A stretch of 20,680 bases of DNA from JBFMHD01 sp040752395 [NCBI: Candidatus Hydrogenedentota bacterium] (GCA_040752395.1 JBFMHD010000017.1:1-20680), one strand, 5' to 3'; shown: positions 1 through 7,873, numbered from the stretch's first letter. Numbers and translations are program-made. Notes: generated by a model not told the origin, from the letters alone.

Positions 1-124
1 AACAGGACTCGAGACTCAAGACTCAAGACTCAAGACTTTTCATAGGGGGCTCCAGCCGGCTGTAGTCCGTAGCCCGTAGCCTGTACCCCGAATTATTAGA
101 GTTACAGCGTTTTTCAGAGGAGGG
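1..124 (+). repeat. Composite repeat module, copy 1, upstream of moxR
   Basis: The window opens inside a composite repeat. It holds GACTCGA at 6-12, three GACTCAA units at 13-33 and GACTTTT at 34-40. Next come the perfect palindrome CAGCCGGCTG (53-62) and four GTA-anchored heptamers (62-89). It closes with a block from ATTATTAG to CAGAGGAGGG (92-124). Positions 48-121 are identical to 8944-9017. The left part matches 12074-12117 except that it has two more GACTCAA units. The end of the module is the ribosome binding site of moxR. The left boundary lies outside the window. Confidence 0.85.
115..124 (+). promoter_or_regulatory. Ribosome binding site of moxR, part of the repeat module
   Basis: CAGAGGAGGG lies 8 bases before the ATG at 133 and fits the anti-Shine-Dalgarno sequence well. 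It is the 3' end of the composite repeat, so the translation signal comes from dispersed repeat DNA. It fixes ATG 133 as the start. Confidence 0.75.
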
Positions 125-132
125 ACTATTCT

Positions 133-1116
133 ATGTCTTTACAAGAGATTCAAGAAAGAGTTGAAAAAGAGAGTATTTTTGTAGAAGAGATATTTAATGA
201 GATGAAGAAAGTCATAGTAGGTCAGCAAAAGTTGATCGAGCGATTGATTATTGGGCTGATTTCAAGGGGCCACATTTTAATCGAGGGTGTGCCAGGACTT
301 GCTAAAACATTAGCTTGTTTATCTTTATCAAAGATAGCTGATTTAAAGTTTCAGCGGATCCAATTCACACCGGATTTACTTCCTGCTGATTTAACAGGTA
401 GTCTTATATATAATTATCAGAAAGCTGAATTTACAGTAAGAAAAGGGCCTATCTTTACAAACATACTGTTAGCTGATGAGATCAACCGTTCGCCTGCAAA
501 GGTTCAGAGTGCTTTACTTGAGGCTATGCAGGAGCGAAGAGTAACTATCGGTGAAGATACTTTCAATCTACCTGAGCCATTTTTTGTTCTTGCTACTGAA
601 AATCCGATAGAGCAGGAAGGAACGTATCCTTTACCCGAGGCACAGGTCGACAGGTTTATGCTTAAAGTTGTTATTACCTATCCTGAGGTTGAAGAAGAAA
701 AAATAATAATTGATCGAGCCTATGAGATAGAGAGTATCAAACTTAATAAAGTTATTAGTCCTGAGAGATTAGTCAAGGTAAGGGATGTTATTCAAAGTAT
801 ATACTGTGATGATAAGATAAAGGATTATGTGGTAGATTTAGTTCGGGCCACAAGGGAGCCTGAAAAATTTGGGTTTTCTTCTTTCAAAGACCTTATTGAG
901 TATGGTGCTTCACCGCGAGCTTCAATATATCTTATTCAGTGTGCCAGGGCATTAGCATTTATGAGACATAGAGGTTTTGTTACACCCGAAGACATTAAGG
1001 CAATAGGCAGAGATATTTTAAGACACAGGATAATTCTCAGTTATGAAGCTGAGGCTGAGAATGTTACAGCAGATAATATTATTGATAAGTTATTTGATAC
1101 GATCCAGGTACCATAG
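133..1116 (+). CDS. moxR: MoxR-family AAA+ ATPase
   Basis: A 327-residue cytoplasmic MoxR ATPase, thought to act as a chaperone that remodels VWA-domain proteins encoded beside it. Visible motifs: Walker A GVPGLAKT (52-59), Walker B ILLADEI with Asp-Glu at 115-116, sensor 1 in ATENP (154-158), an arginine-finger region QVDRF (171-175) and sensor 2 GASPRAS (258-264). Length and order are normal for the family. ATG 133 is supported by a strong ribosome binding site. It is first in a Bat operon and is followed by a DUF58 gene, as in most Bat operons, but a 153-nt repeat-containing gap separates the two. The family call is very secure; the client proteins are inferred from context. Confidence 0.96.
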   Translation: MSLQEIQERVEKESIFVEEIFNEMKKVIVGQQKLIERLIIGLISRGHILIEGVPGLAKTLACLSLSKIADLKFQRIQFTPDLLPADLTGSLIYNYQKAEFTVRKGPIFTNILLADEINRSPAKVQSALLEAMQERRVTIGEDTFNLPEPFFVLATENPIEQEGTYPLPEAQVDRFMLKVVITYPEVEEEKIIIDRAYEIESIKLNKVISPERLVKVRDVIQSIYCDDKIKDYVVDLVRATREPEKFGFSSFKDLIEYGASPRASIYLIQCARALAFMRHRGFVTPEDIKAIGRDILRHRIILSYEAEAENVTADNIIDKLFDTIQVP

Positions 1117-1269
1117 GGGTTAGAAGTAAGAAGTGAGAAGTGAGAAGTAAGATAACTGAAAGAAAGAAAGGGTTAAGGTTAGGGTTGAGGTTGAGGAAGG
1201 AAAAAGAAAGATAACAAGAGGCAAGATAAAGAAACTATACCAAAGCATGAAAAAATACCGGGGTTTTAC
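1117..1269 (+). repeat. Gap between moxR and DUF58 gene with heptamer tract
   Basis: This 153-nt gap holds four heptamers at 1123-1150 (GAAGTAA or GAAGTGA), then a GGTTA/GGTTG-rich degenerate tract around 1170-1200 and an A-rich stretch. No terminator or convincing promoter is visible. An ATG at 1247 is out of frame with the downstream gene, and its reading frame is not supported as a gene. Confidence 0.7.
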
Positions 1270-2145
1270 GTGGCAAGTGAGATTATTAAAAAAGTCAAAA
1301 AGATAGAGATTACCTCAAAAAAGTTAGTGAATGAATTTTTTGGTGGTGAGTATCATTCTGTATTTAAAGGTCAGGGGATTGAATTTCAGGAAGTAAGGGA
1401 GTATGTTCCGGGAGATGAAGTAAAGAACATAGACTGGAATGTCACTGCTCGTATCGGGATGCCATACATTAAGAAATTTCACGAAGAAAGAGAACTCACT
1501 TTAATGATCGCTCTTGATCTCTCAGGTACCCAGATTTTCGGGTCTGGCTCATTATTAAAACGTGAGGTTGCAGGTGAGATAGCAGCGGCTGTGGCATTCT
1601 CAGCTCTTAAAAATAATGATAAAGTTGGCCTGCTTTTATTTACTGATAGAATAGAATTATTTATACCACCACGTAAAGGAACTAAACATATCCTGAGAAT
1701 CCTTAGAGACTCGGTATATTTTAAACCATCAGAGAAAAAAACAAGTATTACTCTTGCTTGTAATGTTTTAAATAGCGTATTAAAGCGTAAAGGCATTGTA
1801 TTGTTTATATCTGATTTTCTTGATAATAATTTTGAGAAAGAAATCAAAACACTCTCAAAAAGACAGGATTTAATCCCTGTTATATTAAGAGATAAAAGAG
1901 AGGCAGAACCACCTGACAGAGGGTTATTCAGACTCCTTAATCCTGAAACAGCAGATATTATGACAATAGATTTAGCAGATAAAAAAATTAAAGAATTCTA
2001 TCTTAATAAGGTTAACACCCATTATAAAAATCTTAAAACAATGTTTGTTCAGACAGGGTGTATACCTGTGGAAATATTCACTGATACTGATTGGGTTAAA
2101 GTATTAAGAGTTTATTTTGAGAAACGAATAAAGAGAAGAAGATGA
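1270..2145 (+). CDS. DUF58 domain protein (VWA-like) of the Bat operon
   Basis: A 291-residue DUF58 protein. The family hallmark EVREYVPGDEVKNIDWN lies at 41-57, followed by a VWA-like core starting ALDLSGT (81-87), in which Asp83, Ser85 and Thr87 resemble a degenerate metal-binding DxSxT motif. There is no signal peptide or membrane segment, so it should be cytoplasmic. DUF58 proteins almost always sit beside MoxR ATPases and probably work with them; the biochemical role is not settled. The GTG at 1270 is the best in-frame start, but no clear ribosome binding site precedes it. Its TGA overlaps the next ATG (ATGA at 2142-2145), suggesting translational coupling. Confidence 0.93.
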   Translation: MASEIIKKVKKIEITSKKLVNEFFGGEYHSVFKGQGIEFQEVREYVPGDEVKNIDWNVTARIGMPYIKKFHEERELTLMIALDLSGTQIFGSGSLLKREVAGEIAAAVAFSALKNNDKVGLLLFTDRIELFIPPRKGTKHILRILRDSVYFKPSEKKTSITLACNVLNSVLKRKGIVLFISDFLDNNFEKEIKTLSKRQDLIPVILRDKREAEPPDRGLFRLLNPETADIMTIDLADKKIKEFYLNKVNTHYKNLKTMFVQTGCIPVEIFTDTDWVKVLRVYFEKRIKRRR

Positions 2146-3095
2146 ATCTGATTAAAAGATTCAAAGAACTTACTGCTTTTTTATTTATTATTCCGACGAT
2201 AGTGTTAGGGTTCCCACTTGAGAGTGAAATAACCCCAGAGCAAGGGTATATAGGCGACACTTTTCTTTTAAATATCAATGTAAAACCATCTGCTTCTCAG
2301 TCTATCCTTGAATATCAGTACGATTTAGCCGAAGATAATTTTGATATTATTGACAAACAAACCTCGAATCCCGGGGGCGGAATACAGGAGACATATACAT
2401 TGATAAGTTTTAATACTGGTCGGTTAAGCCCAGGAGAGGTGAATTTAGTTTTACTTAATTCAACAGATGGGTCTACCGAGCCTTTTAAAATAACGTTACA
2501 GGATATAAATATAAAATCTGTATTACAGGATAAAGCTGATACAATAAATATATATCCTGAAAGAGAGCCTGTAGCTATTAATAAATCGTATAAATATTTT
2601 ATGAAAATGATATTTTTTATTTCCGGAATTATACTACTGATTTTGATAATGGTTATACTTATAAAAAAATATGCTTCAAAATTTATTAAAAAAGTTAAAA
2701 AAGAGATTATTGACCCGAGAACAGCTTATGAAATGGCATTAGATAGATTAGAGGAGATAAGAAAGAAGGATTATATAGGTAGCGGTTTGATCAAAGAGTA
2801 TTACATAGAGGTACTGAATGTTTTGAGAATATATCTATCAGAGGTTTCGGGCCGAGGATTGCTTTCAGATACGATGGAAGAAGCGATGGGGGTCTTCAGA
2901 GATATTGTTTTAAATAACGAATTCACAGAGATAAAAGACATATATTTTGAGGCCTGGATGGTAAAATTTGCAAAATATTATCCAGAGAAAGATAATATAA
3001 AGAGTTTCATTGACAGAGTTGAGGATTGGATAAAATCTTATTACAAGAGAACAAAAGAGGAATCACAAAATGCAGTTAGCTCAAAGCGGATTTAA
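2142..3095 (+). CDS. Membrane-anchored BatD/DUF4381-like protein of the Bat operon
   Basis: A 317-residue protein with an N-terminal hydrophobic signal (about 10-24), a periplasmic beta-rich region (about 25-150), one membrane segment (154-175) and a charged cytoplasmic helical domain (about 190-305). The tail, with the segments AYEMALDRLEEIRKK and IKEYYIEVLNVLRIYLSE, resembles the cytoplasmic part of BatD and of DUF4381 proteins. A protein of this type commonly stands between the DUF58 and BatA genes. The start overlaps the DUF58 stop by 4 nt, and the end overlaps batA by 26 nt, so all three are surely co-translated. The role is probably to tether the MoxR/VWA complex at the membrane; this is inferred, and the family name is less certain than the topology. 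Confidence 0.8.
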   Translation: MNLIKRFKELTAFLFIIPTIVLGFPLESEITPEQGYIGDTFLLNINVKPSASQSILEYQYDLAEDNFDIIDKQTSNPGGGIQETYTLISFNTGRLSPGEVNLVLLNSTDGSTEPFKITLQDINIKSVLQDKADTINIYPEREPVAINKSYKYFMKMIFFISGIILLILIMVILIKKYASKFIKKVKKEIIDPRTAYEMALDRLEEIRKKDYIGSGLIKEYYIEVLNVLRIYLSEVSGRGLLSDTMEEAMGVFRDIVLNNEFTEIKDIYFEAWMVKFAKYYPEKDNIKSFIDRVEDWIKSYYKRTKEESQNAVSSKRI

Positions 3096-4053
3096 AATAT
3101 TACTCTTAGTCATTATTTTATTCATAATTGCTATTATATTTCGAGAAAGGAGACGAGTAACCATACCCTTTTCAGGGTTATGGTTCTTAACAGATTATAA
3201 GAGTAAAAGAAGTCTTTTAAAGTATTTAACTGATTTATTGAGGATACTTGGAATTATTTTTCTTGTTATTGCTTTAGCAAGACCTCAGCGTGTTGAAAAG
3301 GGACTCTATTCTCATATAGAGGGTGTGGATATCGTTTTAGTTTTAGATAGGTCCGGGAGTATGATATCAGAAGATTTTAAACCTAAAAACAGGCTTGATA
3401 CAGCAAAAAATGTTATCTCTGAATTTATTGATAAACGTCAGAATGACAGAATAGGGCTTGTTATTTTTGCAAGGAATAGCTATCTACAAGCACCTTTAAC
3501 ACTTGACCATGCAATAATTAAAAAAGTCCTGGATAAAGTTGAGATAGCTCAAGGCGAAGAAGACGGAACTGCCATAGGAATGGGACTTATGAATGGGATC
3601 AACAGACTGAAAAATTCAAATGCTAAAAGTAAAATTATAATACTGTTAACAGATGGTGTAAACAATGCAGGTGCGGTTGACCCACAAACCGCTGCGAAAG
3701 TCGCTGAAGCCTATAATATTAAAATTTACACAATTGGGGTCGGTACTGAAGGCTATGCACCAGTCCCTTTTTATCATCCGATATTTGGGAAGGTTTATCA
3801 GAATGTAAAGGTTGAGATAGATGAAGAAATTTTAACTAAAATATCTGAGATAACACGAGGTGTTTTTTATAGAGCCACTAATCCTCAGAGACTTCGTCAA
3901 ATATATAATGAGATAGATAAACTTGAAAAAAGCAAATATGAGCAAAAAATTACAAATTATAAAGAAGAGTATTTTGTATTTGCGTTCATCGGATTATTGT
4001 TTTTATTTGTTGAGATTCTTTTAAGAAATACGTTATTTCTCGAGATATTTTAA
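3070..4053 (+). CDS. batA: BatA, membrane-anchored VWA protein
   Basis: A 327-residue protein with two N-terminal membrane segments (about 8-24 and 55-70), a VWA domain (about 86-285) and a C-terminal membrane helix (about 303-325), the standard BatA layout. The MIDAS metal site is complete: Asp93, Ser95 and Ser97 in VLDRSGSM, Thr167 in EDGTAIG and Asp195 in LLTDG. An AAGAGGAA sequence lies shortly before ATG 3070, which is inside the end of the previous gene. Bat proteins were named for Bacteroides aerotolerance and act at the cell envelope; the exact function is unknown. BatA and BatB are paralogues and probably form a complex. A 405-nt repeat-rich gap follows, which is unusual inside this operon. 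Confidence 0.95.
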   Translation: MQLAQSGFKILLLVIILFIIAIIFRERRRVTIPFSGLWFLTDYKSKRSLLKYLTDLLRILGIIFLVIALARPQRVEKGLYSHIEGVDIVLVLDRSGSMISEDFKPKNRLDTAKNVISEFIDKRQNDRIGLVIFARNSYLQAPLTLDHAIIKKVLDKVEIAQGEEDGTAIGMGLMNGINRLKNSNAKSKIIILLTDGVNNAGAVDPQTAAKVAEAYNIKIYTIGVGTEGYAPVPFYHPIFGKVYQNVKVEIDEEILTKISEITRGVFYRATNPQRLRQIYNEIDKLEKSKYEQKITNYKEEYFVFAFIGLLFLFVEILLRNTLFLEIF

Positions 4054-4081
4054 CCAGTTACTTTTTTAGATGAGTTTTCAT

Positions 4082-4103
4082 GAGCACTTTTGTGCTCTAC
4101 ACC
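4082..4103 (+). repeat. Hairpin repeat with GCTCTACAC tail, copy 1
   Basis: GAGCAC and GTGCTC pair over six bases around a TTTT loop, followed by TACACC. The same element recurs at 4257-4280 and 8811-8834. The copy at 8813-8829 has GAGCGC pairing with GCGCTC, so an A-T pair here is replaced by a G-C pair there. The compensatory change suggests that structure is what is kept. No T-run follows, so it is not a typical terminator. Confidence 0.65.
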
Positions 4104-4238
4104 TAACCCCCAGAATATGTGAAAAAATTGTAGTGAGCATCTTTAGATGCGTCTGCAAAGGCACAAAGGCAGACAGTACGATGAAAAAGATAGGAGTTAG
4201 GAGTTCGTGATAATAGATCCGAGCTCCGAGCTTCGAAC

Positions 4239-4296
4239 TTTTTCAGAGGAGTACTCATGAACACGGTTTGCGCTCTACACTATTGGGTTATTGCGT
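4239..4296 (+). repeat. TTTTTCAGAGGAG block joined to hairpin repeat, copy 2, with octamers
   Basis: TTTTTCAGAGGAG (4239-4251) is the same Shine-Dalgarno-like block found before moxR, rpsI and the YfhO-like gene, but no real gene follows here. It runs into ATGAACACGG-TTTGCGCTCTACAC (4257-4280) and two TATTGxGT octamers (4281-4296). The segment from GGAGTAC on matches 8801-8858, where there are three octamers. The hairpin here has mismatches because the left arm reads GAACAC. Confidence 0.65.
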
Positions 4297-4344
4297 TTTT
4301 GCGCTCTACACAAAGGATGAAAAACTAAAGATGATATGAAAAGA

Positions 4345-4396
4345 GTCACAAGTCGCAAGTCGTGAGTCAAAACAGGACTCAAGACTCAAGACTTTT
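4345..4396 (+). repeat. Heptamer module of GTC-anchored and GACTCAA units, copy before batB
   Basis: Four heptamers beginning GTC (4345-4372) are followed by CAG, two GACTCAA units (4376-4389) and GACTTTT (4390-4396). Positions 4345-4380 are identical to 12047-12082 over 36 bases. GAGTC words on the left and GACTC words on the right are complementary, so the RNA could fold back around the AAAACAG spacer. The number of GACTCAA units differs among the copies: three before moxR, two here, one before rpsI. Confidence 0.8.
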
Positions 4397-4404
4397 CAGC
4401 AGGC

Positions 4405-4446
4405 TCCGGGCTTCGGGCTACAGCCGGCAGGAGCCCAAAGCCCGGA
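4405..4446 (+). promoter_or_regulatory. Long hairpin in the batB leader
   Basis: TCCGGGCTT (4405-4413) pairs with AAGCCCGGA (4438-4446) over nine bases. After a C/A mismatch, GGGCT (4415-4419) pairs with AGCCC (4432-4436), leaving a 12-base loop. The structure ends directly before the ribosome binding site AGAAGGAA and 12 bases before the batB ATG. It is built from GGCT-anchored heptamers. It could influence translation, RNA processing or termination; which one cannot be told here. Confidence 0.6.
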
Positions 4447-4458
4447 AGAAGGAACACT

Positions 4459-5460
4459 ATGGAATTTTATAGACAAGAAATGTGGTTTATTTTACTGATA
4501 CCGATTTTATGTATTTTTATTATACTTTATGGTAGAACTAAACTAAAGGACTTACGAAATAGATTCGCAAACTTAAACACTTTATTTAAAAGCGGTTATA
4601 AAAAACCATCAAAAACTATCCTTAAACCATTATTATTAATTACCGCTATGTTTTTTATTAGTATCAGTCTTTTACAGCCACAATGGGGTACTAAACCCGA
4701 AACATTTATAATTCAGGGGCTTGATATGATGGTAGTATTTGATATTTCTGTCAGTATGCTTGCTAATGATGTCTATCCTGATAGAATCAGTTTCGCTAAA
4801 CAGGTCATTACTGATGTTATTGATAGTTTAGGGAATGACAGAGTAGGGTTAATCGGGTTTGCAGGCAAACCTTATTATTTCTGCCCGCTTACAGTAGATT
4901 ATGAGGCGTTTAAATTATATCTTGATGCTATGACAGTTCAGGATGTTCCTGTACAGGGGACTGCTATGGATTTAAGTTTGCAATTAGCAGAAGAAGTGCT
5001 TGAAAAGAGCGAGGGCAAGTACAGGATTATTTTGCTTGTATCTGATGGTGAAGACCATTCAGAAGAGACAATGGATATTGGGCGGGATTTACAAAAAAAG
5101 GGGATACTTATCTTTACTGTTGGTATTGGCACTATCGAGGGTGGACCAATCTCTTTATCAAATATCGGTAAAGCGGGCTACAAAAAAGATAAAAAAGGCA
5201 ACGTTGTAATGAGTAGCTTAAACGAAAAACTACTTTATGAGATTGCCGAAACTACTTACGGTGGTTATTTCAGAGCAACACAGACTCTCGAAACTATAGA
5301 TTTGCTTAAAAAAGAATTGTCATTATTAAAACGCGGTAAGATTAAGGAAGAAAAAGTTACAAGAAAAAAGGATAGATTTCAGATACCTTTATTTATAGGT
5401 ATTATTCTTATATCGCTTGAATTTTTACTTATCGAGAGAGGGATTGAAGATGAAGAATAG
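4459..5460 (+). CDS. batB: BatB, membrane-anchored VWA protein
   Basis: A 333-residue BatA paralogue with membrane segments near 8-24 and 56-72, a VWA domain (about 88-290) and a C-terminal helix (about 309-326). The MIDAS residues are present: Asp95, Ser97 and Ser99 in VFDISVSM, Thr168 in VQGTAMD and Asp196 in LLVSDGEDH. The motif DRVGLIGFAG and the length fit BatB. ATG 4459 follows AGAAGGAA, with a strong hairpin just upstream. The end overlaps the start of batC by 11 nt, so the right half of the operon (batB to batE) is tightly packed. BatB may be expressed as a separate unit from batA because of the 405-nt gap, though no promoter can be shown. Confidence 0.95.
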   Translation: MEFYRQEMWFILLIPILCIFIILYGRTKLKDLRNRFANLNTLFKSGYKKPSKTILKPLLLITAMFFISISLLQPQWGTKPETFIIQGLDMMVVFDISVSMLANDVYPDRISFAKQVITDVIDSLGNDRVGLIGFAGKPYYFCPLTVDYEAFKLYLDAMTVQDVPVQGTAMDLSLQLAEEVLEKSEGKYRIILLVSDGEDHSEETMDIGRDLQKKGILIFTVGIGTIEGGPISLSNIGKAGYKKDKKGNVVMSSLNEKLLYEIAETTYGGYFRATQTLETIDLLKKELSLLKRGKIKEEKVTRKKDRFQIPLFIGIILISLEFLLIERGIEDEE

Positions 5461-6106
5461 GATAGGTTCCTTGTTATTAATTATTTTTTTATGTGGGTTT
5501 ATAGACCCTGTATACGATAAAAATGAAAAAGCTATGGATTTATATAAAGCTAAAAACTATGTGGAATCATCAAAGCTATTTAAAGAAGTAGATAGGTCGA
5601 ACAGAGATAAAACAGGGTTTAATTTGGGGACATCATTAATAAATGAAGGCAAGATCGATGAGGGTATCACTTTTCTTTCCAGAGAATTGAATAAGACAAA
5701 AGATAAAAATTATATCTCTGATATTTATTATAATATTGGTAATGGATATTATAAAGAGGGCAAATATGATAAAGCTGTAGAAAATTATAAAAATTCATTA
5801 AAATTCAATCCTGATAAGATTGATGCTAAAACAAACCTCGAACTGGCATTGATGAAATTGAAAGAGACAAACAAGGATCAAAAAAAAGAAGATAAAAAAC
5901 AAAATAAGGATGATAAAGATAAAGAGGACAAAAATAAAAGTAAACAAGAAAAGCAGCACAGCCAGAAACAACAAAAACAAGAGCAGGGAAAAATGTCATT
6001 AGAAGATGCCAAAAGAATGGTTGACTCATTTGACCAGAAAAAGATTAATTTAATGCCTTTAAAAGAGATTAAGGTACAACCAAAAAAGATTGAAAAAGAC
6101 TGGTAG
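5450..6106 (+). CDS. batC: BatC-like TPR protein
   Basis: A 218-residue exported TPR protein. It has a short signal sequence (about 1-20; a Cys at 15 lies in FLCG, a poor lipobox), TPR helices (about 22-135) including IYYNIGNGYYKEGKYDKAVENY, a highly charged Lys/Gln/Asp-rich linker (about 138-181) and the BatC-like end LEDAKRMVDSF. It probably scaffolds the Bat complex in the periplasm. ATG 5450 is preferred because GAGAGGG lies eight bases ahead and a signal sequence follows; an upstream in-frame TTG at 5417 would add 11 residues deep inside batB. The gene overlaps batB and stops three bases before batD. Confidence 0.88.
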   Translation: MKNRIGSLLLIIFLCGFIDPVYDKNEKAMDLYKAKNYVESSKLFKEVDRSNRDKTGFNLGTSLINEGKIDEGITFLSRELNKTKDKNYISDIYYNIGNGYYKEGKYDKAVENYKNSLKFNPDKIDAKTNLELALMKLKETNKDQKKEDKKQNKDDKDKEDKNKSKQEKQHSQKQQKQEQGKMSLEDAKRMVDSFDQKKINLMPLKEIKVQPKKIEKDW

Positions 6107-6109
6107 AAA

Positions 6110-7873
6110 GTGGCTACAAAACGTATGAAAAACCTGTTATTTATTATTTCACAATTCTTATTTCTTATCTCTTTTAATTATTGTTATGGGTTCAGTATTG
6201 ATGTTAGTTGTGATAAAAGGGCTATCACTATCAATGAATCTGTGCGGCTTACTATATCTGTAGTCAATGCTGATAATCCTCCACCAAGCCCGAATTTTTT
6301 TAAAAACCCTGAAGGATTTGATGTAAGTTATGGTGGTATGCAGCAGTTTCATCAAACCCAATGGATCAATGGGAGAATAAGTTCTGAAAAACGCTATATT
6401 TATTCGTTTGAATTATCACCTAAAAAGACAGGTAAATTTACTATAGGTCCTTTTGAGATTATTATAGGGAACGAAAAACAGAGTTCACCTGCTATTGAAA
6501 TAACTATTAGTGAGGCACCACAACAAGCTGACCCTGTGATAATAAAGACTCAATTAAACAAAAAATCAGTTTATCCTGGTGAACCAGTCTCTTTAGATGT
6601 AATTATCGGTTATTTCCCTGAGGTTACGATTCAACAAGGACAATTATCAAATTTTCAGGTCCAGGGCGCACAGGTAGATAAAATCAGCGGTGATAATCCA
6701 CCTGAAGAAAGAGATGTATATTATGGAAGAGAATATATTATAAGAAGATTTAGATATAGAATTATTCCGAACATCGAGGGTGAGATAGAGATACCTTCAA
6801 TTACATTTACATATACCCAGGCTGTGAGAGTGAAGAGCAGGTTTTCTGACCCGTTTTTTGATGATTTCGATATCTTTGGTAGAACGCAACTTGTTCAGAA
6901 TACAGTAAGAACATTGCCTTTTAAATTAAAGGTAAAGAATTTTCCAGCTAAAAATAAACCTGCTGATTTTAGCGGAGCTACGGGTAAATTTGATATTAAA
7001 TTAGAGATAAATAAAGAGATATTAAAAACAAATGAGCCTGCAACATTACGTATCATTATTAGCGGTGAGGGGAACTTAAGTTCAGCAAACGATATTGTGG
7101 TCCCTTTGATGCCTGATTTTAAAGTCTATCCTCTGCAATTGATTGACAAAGAATCTAATATTAATAAGAAAGTATTTGAAGTTGTTGTTATTCCAATAGC
7201 AGAGGGAGAAAAGACCATCCCCTCATTTTTATTCAGTTATTTTGACCTTGAAAAAGAAGACTATTATACAAAAAGAACAGAGCCAAAAAAGATTAATATT
7301 ATAGAGGGTGAGAAAAAAGATGAAGGATTATCGTATATATATCAACCCCAGGTTAAGCAGCAAGTTAAAGTATTAAGCGAAGATATAAGATATATACGCG
7401 AGCCTCAAATATTAAAAAACCAGAAGAATAAATTGAGTCTTCTAACAATAATTGGTTATATGAGCACATCACTTTTATTTTATGGTCTATGTATAACTTA
7501 TGATGTTCGACGTAAACGTTTTGAGACTGATATAAGATTTGCTTTAATAGTTGAGACTGAGGAAAATCTAAATGAGGTCATTAAAGAATTAAAAAGGCTC
7601 AAACCTGATAAAAGAATTATTACAAAACTCTATAATAATTTAACTGAATATATTTCTGTGATATTATTCAGTAGAAAAGGGAGTTTTGATACATATCTAT
7701 TAGAAGAAAGATTGCATAACCTCGGTATACAGGATGAAGACATACTAAAAATAAAAGATTTTATAAAAAGACTCGAGTTGTCAAGTTTTGGAACTGAACC
7801 GATAAATCTTACCAAGGATGATATTTTGTCAAGACTGAAAGATATCTTTAAAATATTAAACTCTCTATTATGA
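6110..7873 (+). CDS. batD: BatD, membrane protein with periplasmic beta domains
   Basis: A 587-residue BatD protein. It has a signal peptide (hydrophobic core about 8-27 from the GTG), a large periplasmic part made of Ig-like beta domains (about 28-435), one membrane segment (about 442-463) and a cytoplasmic helical tail. Diagnostic pieces are the SVRLTISVVNAD-like first strand region, the GPFEIIIG segment and the tail LLEERLHNLGIQDEDILKIKDF. Two starts are possible: GTG 6110, three bases after batC and giving a longer positive n-region, or ATG 6125 five codons on. Neither has a clear ribosome binding site, so coupling to batC is likely. It overlaps the region before batE. It is the membrane partner of the VWA Bat proteins. 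Confidence 0.92.
   Translation: MATKRMKNLLFIISQFLFLISFNYCYGFSIDVSCDKRAITINESVRLTISVVNADNPPPSPNFFKNPEGFDVSYGGMQQFHQTQWINGRISSEKRYIYSFELSPKKTGKFTIGPFEIIIGNEKQSSPAIEITISEAPQQADPVIIKTQLNKKSVYPGEPVSLDVIIGYFPEVTIQQGQLSNFQVQGAQVDKISGDNPPEERDVYYGREYIIRRFRYRIIPNIEGEIEIPSITFTYTQAVRVKSRFSDPFFDDFDIFGRTQLVQNTVRTLPFKLKVKNFPAKNKPADFSGATGKFDIKLEINKEILKTNEPATLRIIISGEGNLSSANDIVVPLMPDFKVYPLQLIDKESNINKKVFEVVVIPIAEGEKTIPSFLFSYFDLEKEDYYTKRTEPKKINIIEGEKKDEGLSYIYQPQVKQQVKVLSEDIRYIREPQILKNQKNKLSLLTIIGYMSTSLLFYGLCITYDVRRKRFETDIRFALIVETEENLNEVIKELKRLKPDKRIITKLYNNLTEYISVILFSRKGSFDTYLLEERLHNLGIQDEDILKIKDFIKRLELSSFGTEPINLTKDDILSRLKDIFKILNSLL

Larger units (their letters stand above)
4054..4458 (+). repeat. 405-nt BatA/BatB gap made of repeats
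   Basis: No gene is supported here. From left to right it contains a hairpin GAGCAC-TTTT-GTGCTC (4082-4097), a hairpin GCATC-TTTA-GATGC (4137-4150), two TAGGAGT heptamers (4191-4204), three heptamers ending in CCGA or TCGA (4216-4236), a TTTTTCAGAGGAG block (4239-4251) running into a second copy of the GCTCTACAC hairpin repeat (4257-4280), two octamers (4281-4296), the heptamer module at 4345-4396 and a strong hairpin before batB (4405-4446). No T-run terminator or clear promoter is visible. Confidence 0.8.

Noticed and set aside
4082-4097. Rho-independent terminator after batA
   Set aside because: The hairpin is not followed by a T-run, and the same element recurs elsewhere in other settings.
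4257-4328. Small open frame of 23 codons after TTTTTCAGAGGAG at 4239-4251
   Set aside because: The related hairpin repeats at 4080 and 8811 break this frame after eight or nine codons and differ in length by one base, so no peptide is conserved; the hairpin is.
4345-4396. CRISPR array
   Set aside because: Units are 7 bases and degenerate, with no unique spacers and no cas genes.
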